From: Polyangiaceae bacterium
GTDB lineage: Bacteria > Myxococcota_A > Polyangia > Polyangiales > Polyangiaceae
Length of the DNA: 48,451 nucleotides
Direction of reading: 5' to 3'
Assembly (NCBI GenBank): GCA_016933275.1
Contig: JAFGBI010000146.1
Coordinates: 1-48,451, forward strand
Shown here: piece after piece, positions 16,177 through 23,992 of the stretch
Position numbering within the stretch: the first letter of the stretch is position 1
How the letters are laid out: the number at the start of each line of letters is the position of its first letter
Notes under the pieces: generated by a model
Told to the model about the DNA's origin: nothing
The model's input: the letters and a program-made list of their open reading frames with translations, nothing else
The model's database searches: none
Program-made: the position numbers and the translations under genes

Positions 16177-17994
16177 TCAGCGGCGCGGCCCGCACTCGAA
16201 CAGGCTGGGATCCACCGCCACGCCTCGAGACCGTATCACCTCCACGATGCGTGGCACCGCGCCGGTGGCGACGACAGACCCTGACCTTCCCGTCTTGGCG
16301 TCGGGCTCTCCCGCCGAGTACTTGAACAGGTCCTTCGGCGCGTAGTTGCCGGGCGTCGTGGGGCCGAGCTCGGCCACCCGCTCCACTCGGGTCGTTCCGT
16401 CCGGACCACGACGCACCTCGAGCACGATGTCGATCGACCCCGCCAGTAGCTCGCGCGCGACGTCCAACCCGTAGCCCCGGCCCGCAGCGGCAACCTCCGC
16501 CACCAGACGCGCGAACGTTCGTTCAATCGATTGCCCGTAGGCTACCGCCACCACTCCCTCCAACCCGACCCCGGCCGACTCGGCGAAGCCAAGCGCGAGC
16601 GGCGGCGTCGTGAGCTCGATCACGAGCCGGGAGTCCGGTAGTCGAGCGGCGAACTCAATCAGCCGCCCTTCGCCTCCGCCAGTCGATGGTCCAAGCAGCG
16701 TCGCTCCATCGACCACCGGCAATGTCATCGATTGCTGGATGACGACGAGTCGCCCCCCGGCGATGGCCGACTCGAGCGCGCCCACGACGTCCGTGGTGCC
16801 CGCGCCGCGCGGGCCGATCACCAATAGGTTCACGTGGGCGGCCACGCATAGCTGCGTGAACGCAGCCACCGAGCTCGAAACGACACCGCCACCCACGAGT
16901 TCGTCGAGTCTTTTGGGCGGTTGGCGGACGCGCCGCAGCAGCATCACCGCGCCACGCGAGGCGACGGGCCTGAGCACCGCTGCGAGCGCCACGCCGCCGG
17001 CGAGGTTGCGATCGATGATGCACTCGCCATCCCCCAAGGGAACCCCGTTGCGGGCACAGAGGCGCCGAACGATCCGGTGCAAGGCCACCTCCGACGTGAA
17101 CGAAGGTTCGACGAGAACGGCTTCCTCTCCGCGGATCGCGACCATATGGTCGAAGGCGGTGATGACCAACGCCGATACCGTCGCGTCCCGCCAGATCAAT
17201 CCGGCCGGGCCGAATTCCGAGATCTCCTGCTCGGCATCGGCCACCAGTCGCTGCACGGAGACCCCCTGCGGAATCCGTCCTTCGCTGCGCAACATCGCCA
17301 GCGCCGCACCAATCGAACTGGTGACGCGCGCTCGTCCTTCGGCGTCATCGCGATCCACGGCGGACCCGACGCTGGTCGTGACCCGCGCCACCAAAGCGGC
17401 GAGCACGGCACCGTAGGATTTGGCATCGAGGTCTGGCGTCAACACGAGGGCACGCAGCAATGGCTCCGATCCCGCGTCGGGCGTGTCCGAAGCCAGCGCC
17501 ACCGCTGGGATGGGCACCGGCTTCACGGGGGAGGACTGGTCCGGATCTCGGGTCCCCGTGGGAAGTCGGGGCGGCCGAGGCACGGCCGGAAGCGCGAAGC
17601 CCGCGTCGCTCCCGGTGCTCCGTTCCACCGCGCCCACCGTCTGTTCTGGCGAGTTCGTGGCGTGTGGCTCGGCGGGATGGGCAACGGCCTCTCCGGACGC
17701 GCCAGAGCCGAGCTCCACCCGCAGGATGAAGTCACCGATGTAGATCCGGTCTCCATCGCGAACAGCGGTCGGCTGCGCGATTCGTCGCCGGTTGACGTAG
17801 GTTCCGTTCGTGCTGTTAAGGTCCGTGACGATGCAGTGGGAGTCCTTCAGCGAGAGCTTCGCGTGGCGTTTGGAGACGTTCCCCTTCGGGAGCATGAGGT
17901 CATTGCCCTGAACGCGACCGACGGTGATCTCTGTCCGGTCGAACGTCTCCCGCCGTTCGGCTCCACCTTTTTCGCTGATGATGACCGCAAACAC
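16177..17994 (-). CDS. FHA-domain / CpaF-like protein with degenerate ATPase motifs
   Basis: About 605 residues. An N-terminal FHA domain (about 1-95) keeps the phosphothreonine-binding pattern (VGRVQGND, SKRHA, NSTNGTYVN). A Pro/Ala-rich linker reaches about residue 165. A CpaF/TadA-like secretion ATPase region follows. Its P-loop reads GPRGAGTTD, with Thr where the essential Lys should be. The Walker B and Asp-box regions are also replaced (DSRLVIEL where CpaF has an RIIVGEVRG-type motif). It is therefore probably a non-hydrolysing relative serving as a phospho-dependent scaffold in a Tad or type-II-like machine (inference). No other tad genes are present. GTG 17994 fits the domain start; GTG 18027 is an alternative. 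Confidence 0.8.
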   Translation of the reverse strand: MFAVIISEKGGAERRETFDRTEITVGRVQGNDLMLPKGNVSKRHAKLSLKDSHCIVTDLNSTNGTYVNRRRIAQPTAVRDGDRIYIGDFILRVELGSGASGEAVAHPAEPHATNSPEQTVGAVERSTGSDAGFALPAVPRPPRLPTGTRDPDQSSPVKPVPIPAVALASDTPDAGSEPLLRALVLTPDLDAKSYGAVLAALVARVTTSVGSAVDRDDAEGRARVTSSIGAALAMLRSEGRIPQGVSVQRLVADAEQEISEFGPAGLIWRDATVSALVITAFDHMVAIRGEEAVLVEPSFTSEVALHRIVRRLCARNGVPLGDGECIIDRNLAGGVALAAVLRPVASRGAVMLLRRVRQPPKRLDELVGGGVVSSSVAAFTQLCVAAHVNLLVIGPRGAGTTDVVGALESAIAGGRLVVIQQSMTLPVVDGATLLGPSTGGGEGRLIEFAARLPDSRLVIELTTPPLALGFAESAGVGLEGVVAVAYGQSIERTFARLVAEVAAAGRGYGLDVARELLAGSIDIVLEVRRGPDGTTRVERVAELGPTTPGNYAPKDLFKYSAGEPDAKTGRSGSVVATGAVPRIVEVIRSRGVAVDPSLFECGPRR

Positions 17995-18365
17995 GGGGCT
18001 CCGTGGCTGTGGTATCGACGATAACACAGCGACCTTGTGAGGTTTCCCTTTACCGCGCGTTGCGTCAACCTCGGCGAGCGTCCGTTGGTGCCGGCTGCCG
18101 CTCGGCCCTGCCTGGTCACCGAGTCGTGGGCTCGCTGCAGCGCGGGCCCCTCGGCTCGACCAGCATCCCGGCCGGAACCTCGGACCATCTCCGGTTCGGC
18201 CAGAGGGTCACGGATGGGGCTCCCCAACACCAGCCGAGAGCCCCGATCCCGAAGCGGCGACAGGCCCGCGGGTCGATGACGCCACCTCGTGCCCGCCCCA
18301 ACCGCTCACCCTCGAACTGGCGCCTCACAACCCACCCGCTGGGCCTGCCCCATGACATGACCCGG
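17995..18365. other. Gap upstream of the FHA/CpaF-like gene
   Basis: I see no gene here. It should hold the promoter of the FHA/CpaF-like gene but I cannot pick convincing -35/-10 boxes. The right edge is the CTAG boundary of repeat copy G. Confidence 0.4.
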
Positions 18366-18483
18366 CTAGAGCACCGATCAGGTTGCCAACAGCAACGGCA
18401 GCGCTGAAAACGCGTCTGTGCGAGGCGAGGATGCGTTTCCAGCGCTGCCCCTGGAGAGGTCTGCTGCCGGTTCGGTGCTCTAG
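18366..18483 (-). repeat. CTAG-bounded dispersed element, copy G module 2 (inverted)
   Basis: A complete 118-bp module 2 on the minus strand, with CTAG at both ends, terminal repeats CTAGAGCACCGA and TCGGTGCTCTAG, and the internal hairpin with only wobble or near-loop changes. Its module 1 is not adjacent: it lies 146 bp away at 18630-18675. This shows that the two modules are separable. Confidence 0.93.
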
Positions 18484-18629
18484 GCCCTGAGCGGTGCGAT
18501 CTTGACCGGATCTGGCAGAACATTTCTCAATGTTCTCGCGGCCATCACCGCTGAGGCGTCGGCGCTCAGGGTCTCCACGTTCTACCTGACCGCTGACGGC
18601 CTGGCCTGTTTGGTCCCGGCTCCGCCGGG
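18484..18629. other. 146-bp segment between CTAG sites splitting copy G
   Basis: Bounded by CTAG 18480-18483 and CTAG 18630-18633. It contains a perfect 8-bp hairpin with a 4-base loop (18517-18536, AGAACATT and AATGTTCT). It also has a long-range 9-bp inverted repeat, CCCTGAGCG (18485-18493) and CGCTCAGGG (18563-18571). The plus strand is open for about 48 codons from the first TAG to the second and reads somewhat like an ACT-type fold, but I do not recognise it. It may be a third kind of CTAG-delimited segment. Confidence 0.55.
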
Positions 18630-18675
18630 CTAGGTTGTTGACTTGACGCAGCAATCAACCAAATTGCTGCTCGAG
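18630..18675 (-). repeat. CTAG-bounded dispersed element, copy G module 1 (inverted, detached)
   Basis: On the minus strand this reads as module 1: GCAGCAAT, a short loop, ATTGCTGC, then GTCAAGTCAACAACCTAG. The outer CTAG has become CTCGAG. It points the same way as module 2 at 18366-18483 and completes that copy if the intervening 146 bp are removed. Confidence 0.8.
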
Positions 18676-18685
18676 AGCGAGCAGC
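18666..18685 (-). terminator. Stem-loop downstream of the small minus-strand gene
   Basis: Perfect 8-bp arms GCTGCTCG and CGAGCAGC around AGAG. It lies 58 bp beyond the stop codon of the minus-strand gene at 18744-18935 and overlaps the outer end of module 1. There is no T-tract, so intrinsic termination is uncertain. Confidence 0.3.
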
Positions 18686-18743
18686 GAGCCATGGGCTGGC
18701 CCAGTACGGGACCGGCGCCGGCCCGCCCAGCCCACTCGGAGAG

Positions 18744-18935
18744 TCAGTCGTGGTGGGGCGGCGTGCCTTGTCCCCGTACATCCGAGGTCACAAGCTCGAG
18801 AAGCTCCCCGGCGAGGGCCATCACTTCGCGCTCGCCAAGGCCGTTCTCGCGGAGCTCGCGGTAGATGCTCTTCGCGAGGATGCGAAGGGTACGTGGGTCG
18901 TGCAGGTCTACGTTGGTTTCGAGCGGAAGGGCCAT
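18744..18935 (-). CDS. Small helical conserved-type hypothetical protein
   Basis: Reading from ATG 18935, the 63-residue product is MALPLETNVDLHDPRTLR, then AKSIYRELRENGL, then EREVMALAGELLELVTSDV. It has the look of a compact, well-folded all-helical protein rather than a chance frame, and I have the impression of similar short proteins in Myxococcota, but cannot name a family. No clear ribosome-binding site is seen; the frame stays open upstream to 19112, but that extension is low-complexity and unconvincing. Confidence 0.5.
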   Translation of the reverse strand: MALPLETNVDLHDPRTLRILAKSIYRELRENGLGEREVMALAGELLELVTSDVRGQGTPPHHD

Positions 18936-19770
18936 GGTGTCTACGTGCCGTTCAGATTCGTCGCCCCGTATCCAAGATCGATGCCGACCGACCTTGGGCC
19001 GAAGAATGGTCGGACTAGGCCCAACAACCACGCCCGAATCCGAGACGCGCGAACTGGGTTTCGCACCCAGGCGCATATCCGGGTTCGCAAGTGTGGTAAG
19101 GACAGGACGCATTCACGGCCCCCAGTCCATCGCGCACCGCGCGGTCATTTGCAAGTAACTTGCGCGCCCTTCTTGAAGTGACTGGTTCAACAAGACGGCA
19201 CCGACGTCTGATTCGGCATGACCGTTCTCGGCCGGTCTCCACGATTTCTCCGCGCCCCAAACAGGGTCCGATGGGCGCAGTGCCGCCTCCCAACGACTGG
19301 GTCGGCGGCTTCGTTCTGGTCTTGTCGGTGGTCGCCGATGGCGAGGGCATGAAGTGTGATCGCGCCCGAGCTGATGGTCCCACCATTCTCGGCGCGCGAC
19401 GTCCTGCTGGACGTGCGTGGTCGCATCGGGAGATCGGTGAACCCCTCGCGGTCGGGCGCGCCGACGGGAACGACGCGATCGAGCGTTGCCCGATCGCGTC
19501 GTCGCTCGCGGGCTGGGGACGCGACAAGATCACGAGGGTCCGCGCTCGCGGCCACCCCCGGTCGGCGGCACGCGGCCGAACGCCACCACATGAGGAAGCG
19601 CGGGCGTCAAGGGGAAGGCGACCGTCCACGGGAGCGGCGGGCGCCGTTCACGCGCACCACCACACCACGCGGCGCTCCGGCGCGAATGCAGCAGCCAAAG
19701 ACCAGGGGACGGCGTGCCCTCTTGACAGCGAACGCGCCGCGGAAGAAACGAAGAGCCTACGAGACGCGGC
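18936..19770. other. 835-bp gap without a supported gene
   Basis: Long frames exist on both strands but none shows coherent motifs. A short dyad (GCAAG, TAA, CTTGC) lies near 19150-19162. A perfect TTGACA at 19722-19727 upstream of the MerR-TPR gene lacks a convincing -10. A decayed gene or an untranslated RNA is possible. Confidence 0.35.
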
Positions 19771-20784
19771 ATGCGCGGTCACGGAAAGGACATCGGTCGC
19801 AAGAAGCGCCGCGACGACAAGGTCATCCATGTCGTCTTCGGACCGGGGGGAGGCCGCGTGCCGCCGGAGCCGGCGAGTACTGCGGCCGACGGCGCGGCGC
19901 CCGCGCCCAGTGCGCGCGAGCCGCTCACCGACTTGTTCACGGCCGGAGAGATCGCACGCCTGCTCGGCATCACCGCGGGGCGGCTGCGCACGCTCGATCG
20001 GGCCGGGATCTCACCGACTGGCCGCCGCCGCGGCCGCCGCGCCTACACGTTCACTGACCTGCTCGCGCTGCGAACCGCGCAGACGCTGCTCGATCGGAAG
20101 GTGCGACTGCGAGACGTGGTCCGCGCGATCGGCGCCCTGAAGCGTACGTTGCCCAAGGTTGCTCGCCCGCTGGTCGAGCTCCGCATTGTCTCGGACGGTC
20201 GCCGGGTGGTGGTGCACGCTCATGACGGCTCCTTCGAGCCGTTGACGGGCCAGATGCTGCTCGAGTTCAACGTCCAGACGCTCCGCGACGACGTCGTCCG
20301 AGTGCTTCGACCTTCCGCGGGCCGGGAACGGGCGCGAACGGCCTACGAGCTCTACCTACAAGCCAGCCAGCTGGACGAGACCGCGGCCACGATGGATGAG
20401 GCCGAGCGGCTCTATCGACAGGCGATCGACATCGATCCTTGGCTCGCCATCGCCTACACGAACCTGGGCAACATCTGCTTCCGACGGCATGACGCCACCG
20501 CGGCCGAGGCGCTGTATCGCCAAGCCCTGGAGATCGACGAGAAGCAGCCCGAGGCACAGTATAACCTCGGGTACGTGATGCTAGAGCGTGGCGACGCCGA
20601 TCTGGCCATTCCGCTCTTCCTCGGCGCCATCGCGGCCGATCCGAAATTCTCCGATGCGTACTTCAACCTTGCCATGGCCTACGAGCAAGTGGGCGATCCG
20701 GCGCGCGCGCGTCCCTTCTGGACGGACTACATCTCCCTCGAGCCCTCCGGCACCTGGACCGAAATCGCCCGCCGCCACCTGTGA
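19771..20784 (+). CDS. MerR-type HTH / TPR fusion regulator
   Basis: 337 residues. After a basic N-terminus, residues about 53-115 form a MerR-like helix-turn-helix with wing (FTAGEIARLLGITAGRLRTLDRAG, RAYTFTDLLALR). A short middle domain (about 130-195, RPLVELRIVSDGRRVVV) follows. Three to four TPRs (about 215-325) include AYTNLGNICFRRHDATAAE and AQYNLGYVMLERGDADLA. DNA binding plus a protein-interaction scaffold suggests a regulator controlled by partner proteins. Its stop nearly abuts that of the converging nitrilase gene. Target genes cannot be deduced. Confidence 0.82.
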   Translation: MRGHGKDIGRKKRRDDKVIHVVFGPGGGRVPPEPASTAADGAAPAPSAREPLTDLFTAGEIARLLGITAGRLRTLDRAGISPTGRRRGRRAYTFTDLLALRTAQTLLDRKVRLRDVVRAIGALKRTLPKVARPLVELRIVSDGRRVVVHAHDGSFEPLTGQMLLEFNVQTLRDDVVRVLRPSAGRERARTAYELYLQASQLDETAATMDEAERLYRQAIDIDPWLAIAYTNLGNICFRRHDATAAEALYRQALEIDEKQPEAQYNLGYVMLERGDADLAIPLFLGAIAADPKFSDAYFNLAMAYEQVGDPARARPFWTDYISLEPSGTWTEIARRHL

Positions 20785-20785
20785 G

Positions 20786-21604
20786 TCAGCGTCGCCGGTG
20801 CCGCAAGGCCGGAAGGCAACGGCGCACCTCCCGAAGGCGGTCGAGGTCGATGGTGGAGCAGATGACACCAGGACCGTCACCAGCCTCGGCGACGACCGTT
20901 CCCCACGGGTCGACGATGGAGGAGTGCCCGTAAGTGGTGCGACTTCCTGGGTGCGCCCCCCACTGGTTCGCGGTCACGACCCAACACTGGTTCTCGATGG
21001 CGCGCGCACGCACGAGCACCATGAAGTGGTCCTTGCCGGTCGTGTGGGTGAATGCCGCTGACACCACGAGCACTTCGGCGCCACCGTCCACCAGCGCGCG
21101 GTAGTGCTCGGGGAAGCGGAGATCGTAGCAGATGGACATCCCGTAGCGCACACCCTCGAGGTCGACCGATACGACGGCGTCGCCCGGTGTCGTCGAGGCA
21201 GACTCGTGATGGGTCGCCCCGTCGGGGAGCTCGACATCGAACAGATGGCGTTTGCGATACCGCGCGGCGACCTGACCCGCCGCTGACACCACGAGCAGGG
21301 TGTTGAAGGGTCGCTTCGGATCGGGGGCCACCTCCGGGTGGCCGCCCGCGATCAGCGCCACTCCATGGCGCCTGGCGAGCGCGGCGAGCGCGCTCTGCAC
21401 GGGAGCGTTCGCGTCGCCGACGCGCTCTGCGAGGCGGACTCGCTCCGCCGAGGCCCCAAAGAACGCGAAGTTCTCGGGAAGCACGACGACGCGAGCCCCG
21501 AGGTCGGTCGCCCGCGCGACCTCGCGGGCGACGGCCGCGAGATTCGCTTCCAGCGCATCGCCCGAGCAGAGCTGCACCGCCGCCACCAGGTGGGGGACCG
21601 TCAC
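20786..21604 (-). CDS. Carbon-nitrogen hydrolase (nitrilase superfamily, Nit1/omega-amidase type)
   Basis: About 272 residues. The catalytic triad is visible: Glu in LPENFAFFG, Lys in YRKRHLFDV, and Cys in SICYDLRFPEHYR. The pattern around the Cys and the GHSSIVDPWG motif point to the Nit1 branch (deaminated-glutathione amidase or omega-amidase), cytoplasmic. I place the start at GTG 21604, directly before the first beta strand (VAAVQLCSGD); a longer frame begins at 21658. It ends one base past the MerR-TPR gene's stop. Confidence 0.88.
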   Translation of the reverse strand: MTVPHLVAAVQLCSGDALEANLAAVAREVARATDLGARVVVLPENFAFFGASAERVRLAERVGDANAPVQSALAALARRHGVALIAGGHPEVAPDPKRPFNTLLVVSAAGQVAARYRKRHLFDVELPDGATHHESASTTPGDAVVSVDLEGVRYGMSICYDLRFPEHYRALVDGGAEVLVVSAAFTHTTGKDHFMVLVRARAIENQCWVVTANQWGAHPGSRTTYGHSSIVDPWGTVVAEAGDGPGVICSTIDLDRLREVRRCLPALRHRRR

Positions 21605-21781
21605 GGCGTCCAGCCTAACCCGCCGGGGCCGGAACCGTAGCGGGCGCTGGACGATCATCCGTCAGCGGAGGGGAGCCAAGCAGCGAGGTTCTGACCCGAT
21701 TGCCGCGCCGGATGGTTGACCGCCCCCCGTCACTTCGCGAGTTCGCGGCAGACTCGGCCAAGGATTCGCCCGCCAGGACCC

Positions 21782-21812
21782 GAAGCGCCGACCAGGTTGC
21801 CGACAGCGCTGG
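21782..21812 (-). repeat. Possible degenerate copy H of the dispersed element
   Basis: AGCGCCGACCAGGTTGCC followed by GACAGCGCTGG resembles the inverted right end of module 2 running into part of the hairpin arm. Only about 30 bp match, with several changes. It lies between the divergent nitrilase and FHA/sigma-54 genes. Confidence 0.35.
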
Positions 21813-21901
21813 GGCTCGCGACGAGCAAGAGGGGCTCCACCAGCAGCCGCCTCGAAGCTGGCTTCGCCGGTCGCGGTTGACTACCCTCCCCTTCGCGAAG
21901 C

Positions 21902-23293
21902 ATGGGTGACCACCCGACCGACGCGATGGCTGAATTCCCGGTCCGCGGACCGGGGGGCAGCGGAGGACCACCCGACGCGGGGCTCGTGCTGCTGTACGCC
22001 GACCCGTACGCGACGCTGCCCGCGGCATGGCCTCTGCGCCAAGGGCGGACGACGGTCGGCCGCGATCCGGACACCGACGTGCATCTGCCCGTGCACGCAG
22101 TCTCCCGACGGCATGTGGAGATCCACTGGATTGGAGCGAACGGCACGTTGCGGGATCTGGGCAGCCGCAACGGTACGCTCGTGGACGGCCGGCGCGTGAC
22201 GACGACGCGACTCGAGACGGGCAGCGAGATCCGGGTCGGAGACGCGATCCTGAAAGTCGTTGACCAAGGCCTCGCCGAGCATGCCAAGTACCGCATCGAT
22301 GGTGTGATGCTCGCCGGAGCCCAGCGACGCTGCCGCTCGGGCAGCTCCCTGGTTGGTGGACGCACCCTCGATCACATTGCAGGTCACCTGGAGCAGATCG
22401 CGCCCGCCGAGCTCAACGTGCTCGTGCTCGGCGAAACGGGCACCGGCAAGGAGCTCGTCGCGCGGGATCTCCACCGGATGAGCCGCCGCCGAGGGGCCTT
22501 CTGCGCGGTCAACTGCGCGGCCATCCCGAACAACCTGCTCGAGAGCGAGCTCTTCGGCTACCGACGGGGCGCGTTCTCCGGCGCGGATCGGGACAAGCCG
22601 GGCCTCTTCCGCGCCGCCCACGAGGGGACCCTTCTGCTCGACGAGATCGGTGACATGCCGATCGAGGCGCAGGCCAAGCTCCTGCGCGCGATCGAGCGCA
22701 AAGAGGTGATCCCGCTCGGGGCCACGTCACCAGAGCCCACGAACGTGCGGATCGTTGCCGCCACCAACCGTGACCTGAAGCGGCTCGTGGCGGCAGGAGC
22801 GTTCCGGGACGATCTCCGGAGCCGGCTCGGCGAAACCGAGATCCGCCTCCCCCCCTTGCGGGAACGGAAGGAGGATGTCTTCCAGCTCATCACTGCCTTC
22901 CTCGCGCGGCAGGGCCGCCCCCAGGTCCGACCGAGCTTGTCCTTCATGATCGGGGCCCTCCACTACGACTGGCCGCTCAACGTGCGCGAGCTGGAGGCCT
23001 GCATCAAGCGCGCGGTCGCGCTCACTGACGAGGTCGCGCTGACCGCCGAACAGCTGCCGGAGTCGGTCCAGGAGGCCATGGTCCGATACGGCGGGCCCGG
23101 GGAGGAACCGGGCACCACTCACCGCCCGTCCACACCCGAGGTGGCACGACCACCGAGCGCCGAGGAGCTGCGGGATCTGTTGACTCGCCACCAGGGGAAC
23201 GTCGCGGCGGTGGGGCGGGAACTCGGGAAGGAGCGCATGCAGATCCACCGCTGGATGCGCCGGTTCGGTATCGACGTCGACGACTACCGATGA
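21902..23293 (+). CDS. FHA-domain sigma-54-dependent transcriptional activator
   Basis: 463 residues. The FHA domain spans about 28-122 (TVGRDPDTD, SRRHVEIHW, GSRNGTLVDG). An AAA+ sigma-54 activation domain spans about 150-365: Walker A GETGTGKE, GAFSGAD in place of the usual GAFTGA loop that contacts sigma-54, and Walker B TLLLDEIGD. A Fis-type helix-turn-helix closes the protein (about 415-460, NVAAVGRELGKERMQIHRWMRR). The FHA domain in place of a receiver implies control by Ser/Thr phosphorylation, as in the many FHA-type enhancer-binding proteins of myxobacteria. A Ser/Thr kinase locus 0.7 kb downstream would be a natural partner but is broken. Start may be ATG 21902 or 21926. Confidence 0.92.
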   Translation: MGDHPTDAMAEFPVRGPGGSGGPPDAGLVLLYADPYATLPAAWPLRQGRTTVGRDPDTDVHLPVHAVSRRHVEIHWIGANGTLRDLGSRNGTLVDGRRVTTTRLETGSEIRVGDAILKVVDQGLAEHAKYRIDGVMLAGAQRRCRSGSSLVGGRTLDHIAGHLEQIAPAELNVLVLGETGTGKELVARDLHRMSRRRGAFCAVNCAAIPNNLLESELFGYRRGAFSGADRDKPGLFRAAHEGTLLLDEIGDMPIEAQAKLLRAIERKEVIPLGATSPEPTNVRIVAATNRDLKRLVAAGAFRDDLRSRLGETEIRLPPLRERKEDVFQLITAFLARQGRPQVRPSLSFMIGALHYDWPLNVRELEACIKRAVALTDEVALTAEQLPESVQEAMVRYGGPGEEPGTTHRPSTPEVARPPSAEELRDLLTRHQGNVAAVGRELGKERMQIHRWMRRFGIDVDDYR

Positions 23294-23391
23294 CTCTTCT
23301 CTACGAGCAGAGTTGGCACCCCAGCCCAACTGCCGCCAAGCTTCGAGCAAGGATGCGTCCTCAGAGGGCCGGTGCGGTTCGAAGACGCTCC

Positions 23392-23551
23392 CTAGAGCAG
23401 CAATCAGGTTGATTGCTGCGTCCAATCAACAACCTAGTGCACCGAACCGGCAGCAGACCTCGCCAGGGGCAGCGCTGGAAACGCGTCCTCGCCTCGCACA
23501 AACGCGTTTCCAGCGCTGCCGTTGCTGTTGGCAACCGGATCGGTGCTCTAG
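23392..23551 (+). repeat. CTAG-bounded dispersed element, copy C (complete)
   Basis: A 160-bp copy with CTAG at the left end (23392-23395), the joint (23434-23437) and the right end (23548-23551). Module 1 hairpin and module 2 hairpin are intact. It is followed directly by copy D, which shares the CTAG at 23548. Confidence 0.95.
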
Positions 23552-23708
23552 AGCGGCAGTCAGGCTGATTGCTGCGTCAAGGCAGCGACCTTGAGCACCA
23601 ACCCGGCAGCAGACCTCGCCCGAGCCGCCGTTGGAAACGTGCCCCTCGCCGGGCGTGGGTACGGTTCCACCACCGCCGTTGCTGCGGGCAACTTGAGCGG
23701 TGCTCGAG
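23548..23708 (+). repeat. CTAG-bounded dispersed element, copy D (diverged, tandem to C)
   Basis: Begins at the shared CTAG and follows the full module 1-module 2 plan with many substitutions: GGCAGTCAGGCTGATTGCTG for module 1, joint CTTG at 23590-23593, GGCAGCAGACCTCG, a worn internal hairpin, and right end GAGCGGTGCTCGAG. Head-to-tail tandem with copy C, clearly older. Confidence 0.85.
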
Positions 23709-23863
23709 CCGCTGGCGACCCTCGAATGGTCCCGCCTCCGCCGGCTCGAGGTGCGAGAAGGTGACTCCTTCCCCCACATTGACCGTTTCACCCCATGCCG
23801 CCAAGCGATCATCTAGTCTGACGCTCGGCCTCGCCCCCTGGGTTTCCGGCGAACCCCCCCCGA

Positions 23864-23951
23864 GGCAAACCGCTGGGCCACCGGGCCAAGCCAAGGCGTT
23901 CCACCCCCGCAGGGGTGATGCAGAGCCGGCAACCCATACGGTAAAGTCACC
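23864..23951 (+). promoter_or_regulatory. Possible structured leader of the kinase locus (weak GEMM-like features)
   Basis: Two hairpins that cannot form together are visible: CACCCC with GGGGTG (23902-23917), and GGTGA (23914-23918) with TCACC (23947-23951). Nearby are GGCAAACC (23864-23871) and GATGCAGAGCC (23917-23927), which recall the two conserved blocks of c-di-GMP-I (GEMM) riboswitches, though with changes and longer spacing. It lies 40 bases before the kinase start. A c-di-GMP riboswitch is only a guess. Confidence 0.25.
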
Positions 23952-23992
23952 GAGGATCGGTTCCCCGGTCCGCAGACGTGGAAGCTTCGAGC

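Noticed and set aside
19040..19110. A tRNA-like stretch (GGGTTTCGCACCC).
   Set aside because: No cloverleaf with a T-arm and acceptor stem can be drawn.
23310..23340. A sigma-54 promoter after the FHA/sigma-54 activator (TTGGCACCCC).
   Set aside because: The -12 GC element is not at the required spacing.
23392..23708. Tandem repeats considered as a CRISPR array.
   Set aside because: Units are about 160 bp, internally structured and diverged, with no unique spacers and no cas genes.
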